A DNA stretch of 64,000 nucleotides from Gammaproteobacteria bacterium (GTDB taxonomy: Bacteria; Pseudomonadota; Gammaproteobacteria; Eutrophobiales; Eutrophobiaceae): positions 1-64,000 of the forward strand of contig JAJFKM010000027.1 in assembly GCA_021773215.1 (NCBI GenBank), written 5' to 3'. Both the position numbers and the translations under genes were made by a program. Each line of letters begins with the position of its first letter. Position 1 is the stretch's first letter. Positions 36,132 to 44,575 of the stretch are shown piece after piece. Below the pieces are notes generated by a model, which worked only from the letters and a program-made list of their open reading frames with translations, did not search any database and was not told where the DNA came from.

Positions 36132-36728
36132 TCAAAACGAAACTTTAGGTGCTTCCTGTATTGCTGCACTATCCTCAAACTCTAATAAACTTGCATCTTT
36201 GGTATGACCAAACATAGGCGCGAAAAACACAGGGGGAAAACTTTGTTTATATTCATTGTAAGCCGTTACAGCATCGTTAAATGCTTGGCGTGCAAATGAG
36301 ACCTTGTTTTCTGTTGAGGTGAGTTCTTCGCTAAGCTGCATCATATTCTCGTTTGCTTTTAATTCCGGATAGGCTTCGACCACAATATTCATTTTGGCCA
36401 GTGCACTACCCAATGACGCTTCTGCACTAGCGAGTTGTTGCATAGCACTCGCATCACCTGGATCAACTCCAGCGGCTTTTAATCCGGCAAGAGCTTGGTT
36501 TCGCGCATTCACAACAGCCTCAAAAGTCTCTCTCTCATGTTTTAAATAACCTTTGGCGGTTTCTAACAGATTGGGAATCAAATCATAACGACGCTTCAAT
36601 TGGACATCTATTTGTGCAAAAGCATTTAAGAATCTGTTTTTAAGAGAAACTAAGCGGTTAAATATTCCAACAACATAAATTAACGCGACTGCTAATAAGA
36701 CGAGAAGAACAATTAATGTAGTTACCAT
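36132..36728 (-). CDS. LemA family protein
   Basis: 198 residues with an N-terminal membrane helix (1-24), then FNRLVSLKNRFLNAFAQIDV, QLKRRYDLIPNLLETAKGYL, and the long helical bundle typical of LemA with LTSTENKVSFARQAFNDAVT, AYNEYKQSFPPVF. Function unknown, commonly coupled with M48/HtpX-type peptidases as here. First gene of the LemA-M48 unit. Confidence 0.93.
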   Translation of the reverse strand: MVTTLIVLLVLLAVALIYVVGIFNRLVSLKNRFLNAFAQIDVQLKRRYDLIPNLLETAKGYLKHERETFEAVVNARNQALAGLKAAGVDPGDASAMQQLASAEASLGSALAKMNIVVEAYPELKANENMMQLSEELTSTENKVSFARQAFNDAVTAYNEYKQSFPPVFFAPMFGHTKDASLLEFEDSAAIQEAPKVSF

Positions 36729-36830
36729 GTTTTACTCCATTTTAAGTTGTTGTTTACAATAACAATTATCTTGAAAAGTGGCTTTACTATAGCGAATAAT
36801 ATTTAAAATTCATATATCAGACAGGATTAA

Positions 36831-36961
36831 GCTAAAGAATACTGTGATTATCGAAGAAGTATCCCCAAGGCTGATCATCAATTAATGAAACCGATCATCT
36901 TGATGATGTAATCGACGATTTGAATCGCAGCAGCAGCAGGATTAAATATCAAGAAAGTGAA
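36831..36961 (+). pseudogene. Decayed fragment of an EF-G (domain IV/V) gene
   Basis: From 36849 the frame reads YRRSIPKADHQLMKPI, matching [16 protein letters not shown] of EF-G2. After a deletion of about 24 bases and a frame change it continues as DHLDDVIDDLNRSSSRIKYQ, matching [20 protein letters not shown]. At the nucleotide level CAATTAATGAAACCGATCAT shares 18 of 20 bases with the intact gene. The rest of the gene is not recognised in the gap. Confidence 0.85.
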
Positions 36962-37079
36962 GCAGTGAATATGGAGACGACAAGAAGTTCCTACAGATTA
37001 TTGACTCGATCTAAAACACCCAGATAATATATTTAGTTACAGCCCTTGACTTTAGTCTGATATATAGCAAAATACACAA

Positions 37080-37091
37080 ATTGTCGACAAT
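37080..37091. promoter_or_regulatory. Palindrome ATTGTCGACAAT (distal site, acetoacetate decarboxylase-like gene)
   Basis: A perfect 12-bp palindrome, 62 bp from an identical one at 37142. The TTGT-N2-ACAA form resembles targets of GntR/FadR-type repressors. See the matching pair before aceE. Confidence 0.75.
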
Positions 37092-37141
37092 ATATAAGCA
37101 TAAATTGAATTTACTAGATGCAAAGCAGTATTAATGAATAA

Positions 37142-37153
37142 ATTGTCGACAAT
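37142..37153. promoter_or_regulatory. Palindrome ATTGTCGACAAT (proximal site, acetoacetate decarboxylase-like gene)
   Basis: Same 12 bp as at 37080. The flank (ATAGATTGA) resembles that of the aceE distal site (ATGAATTGA). It lies 90 bp before the start codon. Confidence 0.75.
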
Positions 37154-37242
37154 ATAGATTGAACTAACGTCACGGTCAGAAAAGAATACACATTTGAAGT
37201 AGACCCTTTTTAAGAACTTAAAAAACTAGGAGAATTTTTCTC

Positions 37243-38001
37243 ATGCCTATACCTGAAGGATATAGTATCCCAATAACCGCACCTCTTTATGAGGGTCCAA
37301 CCTATAAATACATACGTACTAATACAATTCTATGTATTTTTAAAACAACTAAAGAGGTAATGGAGCAAGTTGTTCCTAAGCCCCTAGTCTATAATTCAGA
37401 TCTTCATGTTTATGCATGGGTAAACCACTTACCTCGAACCACCGGCTTTTGTGCTTATCGTGAAATGTTTTTGACCATCCCGGTCGAATATCCTGGTAAA
37501 GACGGCATGGTTGCGGGTAACTATAATGCCCATCTCTATCTAGACAATGACAGCCCAATTGCGGCTGGTCGTGAGATCTATGGATATCCCAAAAAACTGG
37601 CACGCCTTACCTTTACTGAACAAGAAGATGTCCTGACCCGTTCAGTAGAGCGTGGCGGACACGAGATCTTTAAAGTTTCTATCAGCCCACGACAATCACT
37701 GTCAACAGAAAACATCGATCCATTGGTTGCTCAACTTGCTCTGCCATTCATTAACTACAAGTTGATCCCATCAGTAGTAGAAGGTGCTAAACCAGATGTT
37801 GCACAACTAACACTAATGGAACTGGTTAATTTTCAATGTACTAAGCTCGACAAAGGCCCAGCGCTTGTTGAATTTAATAGTTCTCCTGCTGATCCGTTGG
37901 GATTGTTCAAAGTGGAAGAAATAGTCGGCGGTTGGTATTTTGAAGGTGGGTATGATCTTCCTTATGGATCAGTTTTACACGATTATTTAAAAGAAAAATA
38001 A
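37243..38001 (+). CDS. Acetoacetate decarboxylase family protein
   Basis: 252 residues. The ADC family uses a lysine Schiff base to decarboxylate beta-keto acids. Here the active-site block is GREIYGYPKKLARL, with K117 and K118 at the positions of the catalytic lysine pair, and the upstream AYREMFLTIPVEYPGKDG holds E74, the expected glutamate. Length and order fit acetoacetate decarboxylase, but the family contains proteins with other substrates. AGGAG lies ten bases before the ATG. Two ATTGTCGACAAT operators lie upstream, as in front of aceE, suggesting shared control with central carbon metabolism. Confidence 0.88.
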   Translation: MPIPEGYSIPITAPLYEGPTYKYIRTNTILCIFKTTKEVMEQVVPKPLVYNSDLHVYAWVNHLPRTTGFCAYREMFLTIPVEYPGKDGMVAGNYNAHLYLDNDSPIAAGREIYGYPKKLARLTFTEQEDVLTRSVERGGHEIFKVSISPRQSLSTENIDPLVAQLALPFINYKLIPSVVEGAKPDVAQLTLMELVNFQCTKLDKGPALVEFNSSPADPLGLFKVEEIVGGWYFEGGYDLPYGSVLHDYLKEK

Positions 38002-38130
38002 CTCACGTTCATTAAAGACCGAAGTTCTATTATTTGGTTTTTATTGAAATGATGTCCAAGCTGAGCGGGATCGAATTTATATTCGATTCCGCTTTTTTTA
38101 TCTGCAAGGCGGTAATATCCTCTATAAACA

Positions 38131-38952
38131 ATGACTACAGATAAAGAAAATTTTGTCACATCAACCATAAACTATTCTTTAGATAATGGGATCCCGCTTG
38201 ACTATTACTTCTATGAACCAGATCCCTCTATTGAACTAAACCCACCTGGAACAGACCCCCACGAAGTAAAAATATTGAATGGTTGGTCACGAGTGGATGA
38301 GTTTTCACTTGACCGCGAAGGCTTCGAGTTAAAGCCCATTAGCAATAGTTTTGACCAGTTTGATGATAACGATGCCATTAAAGAATTATTTTACCCAGTG
38401 ATTGTTGAATTTGTGAAACAACACACGGGAGCAAACCGGGTTGAAGTATTTGATCACACTATTCGTAAACCTATGTCAGAAGATTTAAAGGATCAAACGG
38501 ATGTACAAAGGCCAACGGTACAGCTTGCACATAGTGATTACACACCCAAATCAGGACCACAACGCGTCAGAGAAATTTTACCGGGTGATGCTGAACAGCT
38601 TCTAAAAAGCAGGGTAGCATTCTTTAATGTATGGAAGCCACTATACCGAACGGTAGAAGAGTTCCCCTTGGCCATGTGTGATGACACTACCACCGTTGAA
38701 GAAGACAAATTAATAATGGAGCTTAAATATAGTGACCGTACGGGTGAAATATTCGTATTTCGCTATTCACCAAAACACCGCTGGTATTACTTCCCAAGAA
38801 TGACACCGGAACAGGCTCTATTATTAAAAACTTACGAAACTGATTCCGATCATGCAAGCTCCATGGGACATAGTGCTTTCGAAGACCCTATCTCGCCGGA
38901 CAATGCGTCGACTCGTGAAAGTATCGAAGTACGGACAATGGCTTTTTTCTGA
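38131..38952 (+). CDS. CmcJ/NvfI-like oxidoreductase
   Basis: 273 residues with the markers of the CmcJ/NvfI family: a leading YYEPDP-like YFYEPDPSIELNPPGT, PTVQLAHSDYTPKSGPQRVR, FFNVWKPLYRTVEEFPLAMC and the terminal ESIEVRTMAFF. The HSD-N spacing and the RxxxVR pattern suggest an Fe(II)/2-oxoglutarate-like fold, but the function of bacterial members is not established. It is 129 bp after the acetoacetate decarboxylase-like gene on the same strand. Confidence 0.78.
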   Translation: MTTDKENFVTSTINYSLDNGIPLDYYFYEPDPSIELNPPGTDPHEVKILNGWSRVDEFSLDREGFELKPISNSFDQFDDNDAIKELFYPVIVEFVKQHTGANRVEVFDHTIRKPMSEDLKDQTDVQRPTVQLAHSDYTPKSGPQRVREILPGDAEQLLKSRVAFFNVWKPLYRTVEEFPLAMCDDTTTVEEDKLIMELKYSDRTGEIFVFRYSPKHRWYYFPRMTPEQALLLKTYETDSDHASSMGHSAFEDPISPDNASTRESIEVRTMAFF

Positions 38953-39072
38953 GTCAATAATATGATCGATGTTAATATCGACCTAAAGCAGGGACTACAA
39001 ATATAGATTTATAAATAATTTTTTCTTAATTTACTAAGTCGTATATGGATGAATATCGGTAAGGATAAAATT

Positions 39073-39260
39073 ATGGCTACAGTAGGAACTATTAAACAAT
39101 TTTGGCGATACACGGTTAAGTCCACTCGGGGAGAAACGGTAGAATCAACGGGAATCACTTCAACCGGTATTGCAGGTGATCGGGGTTGGGCGCCTATATC
39201 CTTATCAAGAGTCCTGGAGTTCTTACAAAGGGAGCGAGTGTGGAGCTATTAGACGAATAA
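39073..39260 (+). pseudogene. Collapsed MOSC-domain gene
   Basis: From ATG 39073 (AAGGAT upstream) the frame reads VGTIKQFWRYTVKSTRGETV and ITSTGIAGDRGWA, the N-terminal beta-barrel of MOSC proteins. At about 39192 the homology jumps to another frame: SPGVLTKGASVELLDE followed by TAA at 39258, which resembles the C-terminal strand of the same family. Some 150-200 internal codons, including the catalytic-type cysteine region, are missing. An ORF to 39252 is the frameshifted reading. Confidence 0.7.
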
Positions 39261-39282
39261 AATAATAATACTATTTAATATA

Positions 39283-39309
39283 AAAAAGGCCTGATATTCA
39301 GGCCTTTTT
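39283..39309. terminator. Bidirectional terminator at the 3' end of typA
   Basis: AAAAAGGCCTGA TAT TCAGGCCTTTTT: a 12-bp stem with a 3-nt loop, T-runs on both strands. It ends typA, whose stop is at 39316, and the MOSC relic. Confidence 0.94.
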
Positions 39310-39315
39310 AATTTG

Positions 39316-41133
39316 TTAACTCGCTTTTCGTGATGCAGTCTTCCTTTCGTGTTCTTTTAAATGTCTTTTACGGATACGAATTGTTTTGGGTGTTACTTCT
39401 ACCAACTCATCATCATCAATGAATTCCAACGCTTGTTCCAGTGTCATCCTGATTGGTGGCGTCAAGACTATGTTTTCATCAGTCCCCGATGCACGTACAT
39501 TCGTTAGCTGCTTACCCTTTAGTGCGTTCACTACCAGGTCGTTATCCCGTGCATGAATACCCACGACCATACCTTCATAAATCTCTTCAGCATGTCCAAG
39601 AAATAATTTTCCACGTTCTTGCAAAGTAAATAAGGAATATCCCGCTGCCTTACCTTGCCCATTGGAAATTAAGACACCGTTATTGCGCTGGCCAATACTA
39701 ATCGGGACATAAACACCATAATGGTCAAACACGTTATAAAGTAAACCGGTTCCAGACGTCAGTGTCAGAAATTCACTACGAAACCCTATCAATCCACGCG
39801 CAGGAATAATGTATTCCAGTCGTACCCTGCCCTTTCCATCAGGTGCAATATTTTTCAGGTCAGCTCGGCGTTCACCAAGTTTTTCCATGATGGCACCTTG
39901 ATGAACCGCTTCAATATCAACAGTCAGTTGTTCATACGGCTCTTCTTTATGATCACCGAGGTCATGCACAATTACCTGGGGGCGACCTACCGCAAGTTCA
40001 AAACCTTCACGACGCATGGTTTCAATCAAGATAGATAGATGTAATTCACCTCGTCCAGAGACACGATATTTATCTGCGTCTTCTGTAGTCTCTACTCTTA
40101 AAGCAACGTTGTGTTTTAATTCCTGTTGCAAACGATCCCATATATTACGACTAGTAACATATTTCCCTTCTTTACCTGCGAAAGGCGAGGTATTTGGTTG
40201 GAAGGTCATACTGATAGTAGGTTCATCTACCGTTAACGATGGCAAGGCTTCAACATTATCTGGATCACAAATCGTCTCTGAAATGCTTAGCGGATCAAGC
40301 CCTGCTATGGCAACAATATCACCCGCTGAAGCCGAATCGACTTCAATACGATCAAGACCATGAAAACTATAGACTTGTGATATTTTGCCCTTGCGCGTTT
40401 TGCCATCAATATCTAGCAATGAAACTGGCATATTACCTTTTATCGTACCGCGTTTAATTCTGCCAACACCGATAATACCAACGTAACTATTGTAATCGAG
40501 AGTTGAGACCTGCATTTGCAATGGTCCCTCTTCATCCACTTCTGGAGAAGATACTTCATTAACAATAGTTTCAAATAATGGTGTCATATCACCTTCACGG
40601 ACGTCTTCTTCAAGACCGGCATAACCACCAAGCGCAGAAGCGTAGATGACAGGAAAATCCAGTTGTTCATCGGAGGCGCCGAGTTTATCGAACAAATCAA
40701 AGGTTTGATCCAGTACCCAGTGCGCGCGCGCGCCATCGCGATCAACCTTGTTAATTACGACTATGGGTTTAAAACCCATAGCAAATGCCTTTTGAGTAAC
40801 AAAACGCGTTTGCGGCATTGGGCCATCGACAGCATCGACCAATAACAAGACCGAATCGACCATAGAAAGGACGCGTTCTACCTCACCACCGAAATCTGCG
40901 TGTCCGGGCGTATCAACGATATTGATACGATAACCATTCCAATTTATGGCCGTATTCTTGGAGAGGATAGTAATACCACGCTCTTTTTCCAATTCATTAG
41001 AATCCATCACCCGCTCGGTTGGTGAGGATCGTTCATCAAATGTACCGGATTGCTGTAAAAGCTTATCGACCAGGGTAGTTTTACCATGGTCTACATGGGC
41101 AATAATTGCGATATTACGGAGTTTTAGGGTCAC
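39316..41133 (-). CDS. typA: GTPase TypA/BipA
   Basis: A 605-residue translational GTPase that binds ribosomes and is needed under cold or stress. Motifs: G1 [11 protein letters not shown]3 [21 protein letters not shown]4 NKVD, the BipA-type [16 protein letters not shown], and the C-terminal domain with [20 protein letters not shown]. The start is a GTG at 41133 ([17 protein letters not shown]). Standalone minus-strand gene with a strong terminator. Confidence 0.96.
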   Translation of the reverse strand: MTLKLRNIAIIAHVDHGKTTLVDKLLQQSGTFDERSSPTERVMDSNELEKERGITILSKNTAINWNGYRINIVDTPGHADFGGEVERVLSMVDSVLLLVDAVDGPMPQTRFVTQKAFAMGFKPIVVINKVDRDGARAHWVLDQTFDLFDKLGASDEQLDFPVIYASALGGYAGLEEDVREGDMTPLFETIVNEVSSPEVDEEGPLQMQVSTLDYNSYVGIIGVGRIKRGTIKGNMPVSLLDIDGKTRKGKISQVYSFHGLDRIEVDSASAGDIVAIAGLDPLSISETICDPDNVEALPSLTVDEPTISMTFQPNTSPFAGKEGKYVTSRNIWDRLQQELKHNVALRVETTEDADKYRVSGRGELHLSILIETMRREGFELAVGRPQVIVHDLGDHKEEPYEQLTVDIEAVHQGAIMEKLGERRADLKNIAPDGKGRVRLEYIIPARGLIGFRSEFLTLTSGTGLLYNVFDHYGVYVPISIGQRNNGVLISNGQGKAAGYSLFTLQERGKLFLGHAEEIYEGMVVGIHARDNDLVVNALKGKQLTNVRASGTDENIVLTPPIRMTLEQALEFIDDDELVEVTPKTIRIRKRHLKEHERKTASRKAS

Positions 41134-41287
41134 TATTCAGGCTGCCTTGATATGAAAGGCCGGCATTATACATAGAGATCATGAAAAGTGGTCGTATTTC
41201 TACAGATTCGTGACTTGTTTGATCAAATCTCAAGATATAGCACCAATTCTGGCAGATATAGCAGAAAATACAGTATTCTAGGCGATT

Positions 41288-42106
41288 ATGAATTCACCAA
41301 CATATCAAACAATTTTCAGGAAAACCCCGGCGAAACTACTGCTGTTATTTACATACATCGTCAGCGTCAACCTGCTGGCGGGTTATTGTGCAGTTTGGCT
41401 AAGATTCCCGTCATTATGGGGCAGTAGTAATATATTTTTCGAATACGCCTTTCCAATTAACCTGACCTGGGGACTGGCACATATTCCTTCTTTTTTGATC
41501 ATCAGCATTCCATTATTTTTATTGTCTAGTTGGAATCAAACACAGATAAAACGCTTCAGAATAATCTGTATCGGTTTATGCTTACTCTTGCTATATGGCG
41601 TAATGGAAAAGGTCCCGTTCGCCCTTTATCCTGCTGTAGACTTATTTGTTGCCTTCTTTTTTAGCCTCATCATTGTTCCACCAAACTATAAAGAAAACCC
41701 AAAGCTTACAATTACTATATTAGTCTTATTAATACTCGTCATATTATCGAGCCTTATGTTTGGTTTTTCGAAGTGGCAACATCGTACACCCGCTATTAAA
41801 GAACCGAATATTATGGGTGGCGTTTTCATATTACAAAATATTGATGCCGGTAATAATTATCGTAAAGAGTTAACCTTCACCGTAGAACTAACAAAATATA
41901 TTGATCAAGAGACAGTCTGTGATCCGGCATCACAAATGGGAGAACTGCTTTTTAATAATTACCCCTTTGATGACGACTACAAAAAAATAATTCACGTTAT
42001 TTATAATCCAAAACAAGACCGTGCTTCAAGTTACAAATTAGGTGAAGTTGCTCAATACGAAGAAGATGGTGGGCTGCATATTGGCTGCTATTTAAAATAC
42101 AGATAA
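41288..42106 (+). CDS. Unrecognised membrane protein with soluble C-terminal domain
   Basis: 272 residues. About four or five hydrophobic segments (about residues 17-38, 60-80, 90-107, 110-126 and 142-160) form the N-terminal membrane part. Residues ~165-272 are polar and beta-rich (NIMGGVFILQNIDAGNNYRK) with two cysteines (VCDP, IGCYLK), which could be disulfide-linked if exported. No family is recognised and no obvious partner is adjacent; a CHASE2 cyclase follows on the same strand after 138 bp. Confidence 0.6.
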   Translation: MNSPTYQTIFRKTPAKLLLLFTYIVSVNLLAGYCAVWLRFPSLWGSSNIFFEYAFPINLTWGLAHIPSFLIISIPLFLLSSWNQTQIKRFRIICIGLCLLLLYGVMEKVPFALYPAVDLFVAFFFSLIIVPPNYKENPKLTITILVLLILVILSSLMFGFSKWQHRTPAIKEPNIMGGVFILQNIDAGNNYRKELTFTVELTKYIDQETVCDPASQMGELLFNNYPFDDDYKKIIHVIYNPKQDRASSYKLGEVAQYEEDGGLHIGCYLKYR

Positions 42107-42244
42107 TTTGTTATTTATTACGATTCACTAATGATAATATTTAGCCATTAAAACACGCGGAAAATAGAAACTTTATGATGAATAAAATTTCAGAAAAAAT
42201 ATTCATACTTAAAGTTTTCGTAACAGTCTAATTGTTGAAATAAA

Positions 42245-44488
42245 ATGCTTAACAATCTATATCAACGACTTAGATACCATATCCCACTTGTGATTATAAC
42301 TCTGCTTATTACGTTTTTTTTTATTGCAGAAAGAATAGGTGCCTATGACTGGCCCATTCTTGACCATGCAGAAAATTTTTTTTATGACCTGCGTGTAGTC
42401 GCGACAATGCCAAACGATGTTGATGAAAGAATCGTTATTGTAGACATCGATGAAAAGAGTTTGTCAGAGATAGGTCGTTGGCCATGGAGTCGAAACAATA
42501 TCACACGTCTTATCAATGAATTATTTGATAACTACAACGTCAATATTGTAGGCTTTGACGTAGTTTTTGCAGAGCCTGATGAAAGTTCCGGCTTAAATAT
42601 CCTCAAAGCGCTTGGCAAAAATGAACTCTCAGGCGTTACTGAATATCGCGCAGTAATTGATACTATTGACGATGAACTTAACTACGACCTGCAACTGTCT
42701 AAAAGCATTTCAAAATATAACATCGTACTTGGATATTACTTTAGATACGGGAAAATGCTTGGTCAGGTGGCAGATGCCGGAGAATTACCTGAGCCGGCAT
42801 TTAACCAGGACTTCTTTGAGGGTAAAGATGTATTCGCACATCGCGCCAATGGTTATGCAGGAAACATAAAAATACTCCAAGATGCAGCACAATCTGCAGG
42901 GCATTTCTCGCCATGGATAGACGATGATGGTGCTGTTCGACGCGTACCAATGCTTTATGAGTACGAGAACAATTATTATGAAGCTCTATCATTGGTAATG
43001 TTTAAAAAACTATTCGATGTGAAAAATACTATCCCCATGTTTGAACTTGGTAATAATACTGGCTACCCTTCGTTAGAAACATTATCTCTCGAATATATTG
43101 ATATACCAGTTGATAAACATGTCCGGGCACTTGTTCCATATCGAGGTTATCAAGGGAGTTTCCCATATGTCTCTGCATCAGATGTCATTAACGGTCGTGT
43201 TGATAAATCAATTTTACAAAATACTATCGTAATGGTTGGGACATCGGCACCTGGATTATATGATTTACGCACAACACCAGTACAAAAACAATATGCCGGA
43301 GTTGAAGTTCATGCCAACCTGCTTTCAGGAATGTTAGATCAAACTATTAAACAAAGCCCAGATTATGTGCATGGAATTGAAATTGTTCAATTATTATTGA
43401 TTGGCATTCTGCTCTCGTTATTGTTGCCTCTGCTTAGTCCAATTTGGGCCACATTAGCCACCTTGGTATTCAGCATTTTGATCGTTACTATTAACATGTG
43501 TTTTTGGCAATTTGGAAATCTGGTTCTACCATTAGCTACTAGTCTGTTAGTAATTGGCATCATCTTTATCGTCAACATGTCATATGGATTTTTCATAGAA
43601 CGGCGCGGCAAGCTAAAAATCGCATCGACCTTTGGTCAGTACATACCTCCTGAACTAGTTGAAGAAATGAATTTTAATTCGGATTCTTACTCACTAAATG
43701 CTGAAAACCGTGAAATGACAGTCCTCTTTTCAGATATCAGAGGATTTACTACCATCTCTGAGGGACTACCCCCTGAGCAATTATCACAACTCATGAATGC
43801 TTATCTGACACCAATGACAAAAATCATTCATGAAAAACGCGGCACTATTGATAAATATATGGGTGATGCAATCATGGCGTTCTGGGGCGCTCCTGTGGAG
43901 AATAAAGAGCATGCGCGTTATGCATTAGATGCTGCCATGACAATGTTAGAAAGATTGAGTGCCATCCGAGTGGTGTTTCACGATCGTGGCTGGCCAGCAA
44001 TCAATATAGGCATTGGTTTACACACAGGAACTATGAGCGTAGGCAACATGGGCTCTGAATTTCGTATGGCCTATACGGTAATGGGTGACGCAGTGAACCT
44101 TGGTTCACGGTTGGAAGGACTAACAAAATCGTATAGTGTTGAAATTATTGTCAGCGAAACGACTAAACAAACAGTACCAGATTATGTGTATCGCGAATTG
44201 GATTTTGTAAAAGTGAAAGGAAAAGATAAGCCAATCGCTATCTACGAGCCTGTTTCACCTAAAAACAAAATTAGCTCGGCTGAACAAGATGAAATTAAAC
44301 AATGGCATCAGGCACTAAAAACTTACAGACAACAAAACTGGGCAAAATCAAACCTACTACTACAACAACTTAAAATACTTGCACCTGATCGAAAACTTTA
44401 CGACATTTACCTAGAACGCGTATTTGAGTTTATGGAAAATCCGCCAAGGTCTGAGTGGGACGGCGTATACGTACATCTCACTAAATAA
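42245..44488 (+). CDS. CHASE2-domain class III adenylate cyclase
   Basis: 747 residues. An N-terminal helix (about 13-30), an extracytoplasmic CHASE2 sensor (about 40-370, with VDIDEKSLSEIGRWPWSRNN and VMVGTSAPGLYDLRTTPV), three membrane helices (about 375-455), then a class III cyclase catalytic domain. Metal-binding aspartates appear in VLFSDIRGFTTISEG and DKYMGDAIMAFWGAP; the Lys in DKYMGD and Thr in AYTVMGDAVNLGSRLEG fit ATP as substrate. The C-terminal ~70 residues are TPR-like. It would make cAMP in response to a periplasmic signal. It faces a CHASE2 kinase tail to tail. Confidence 0.92.
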   Translation: MLNNLYQRLRYHIPLVIITLLITFFFIAERIGAYDWPILDHAENFFYDLRVVATMPNDVDERIVIVDIDEKSLSEIGRWPWSRNNITRLINELFDNYNVNIVGFDVVFAEPDESSGLNILKALGKNELSGVTEYRAVIDTIDDELNYDLQLSKSISKYNIVLGYYFRYGKMLGQVADAGELPEPAFNQDFFEGKDVFAHRANGYAGNIKILQDAAQSAGHFSPWIDDDGAVRRVPMLYEYENNYYEALSLVMFKKLFDVKNTIPMFELGNNTGYPSLETLSLEYIDIPVDKHVRALVPYRGYQGSFPYVSASDVINGRVDKSILQNTIVMVGTSAPGLYDLRTTPVQKQYAGVEVHANLLSGMLDQTIKQSPDYVHGIEIVQLLLIGILLSLLLPLLSPIWATLATLVFSILIVTINMCFWQFGNLVLPLATSLLVIGIIFIVNMSYGFFIERRGKLKIASTFGQYIPPELVEEMNFNSDSYSLNAENREMTVLFSDIRGFTTISEGLPPEQLSQLMNAYLTPMTKIIHEKRGTIDKYMGDAIMAFWGAPVENKEHARYALDAAMTMLERLSAIRVVFHDRGWPAINIGIGLHTGTMSVGNMGSEFRMAYTVMGDAVNLGSRLEGLTKSYSVEIIVSETTKQTVPDYVYRELDFVKVKGKDKPIAIYEPVSPKNKISSAEQDEIKQWHQALKTYRQQNWAKSNLLLQQLKILAPDRKLYDIYLERVFEFMENPPRSEWDGVYVHLTK

Positions 44489-44575
44489 TTTTACTTATAA
44501 TAACCTTCTGAGTGGTCTTTCTGTTTTCAACTTATCTAGTTTAAATCAAAACAGCATGATTCAATAAGCTAATAT

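Larger units (their letters stand above)
36729..37242. other. Non-coding region with EF-G relic and paired operators
   Basis: 514 bp without an intact gene. It holds a decayed EF-G fragment (36831-36961), a weak -35-like TTGACT at 37046, and two ATTGTCGACAAT palindromes upstream of the acetoacetate decarboxylase-like gene. Confidence 0.8.

Noticed and set aside
38041-38110. Possible terminator after the ADC-like gene
   Set aside because: GCGGGATCGAATTTATATTCGATTCCGC followed by TTTTTTT does form an imperfect hairpin, but it lies only 30 bp before the next start, so I did not call it with confidence as ending the transcript.
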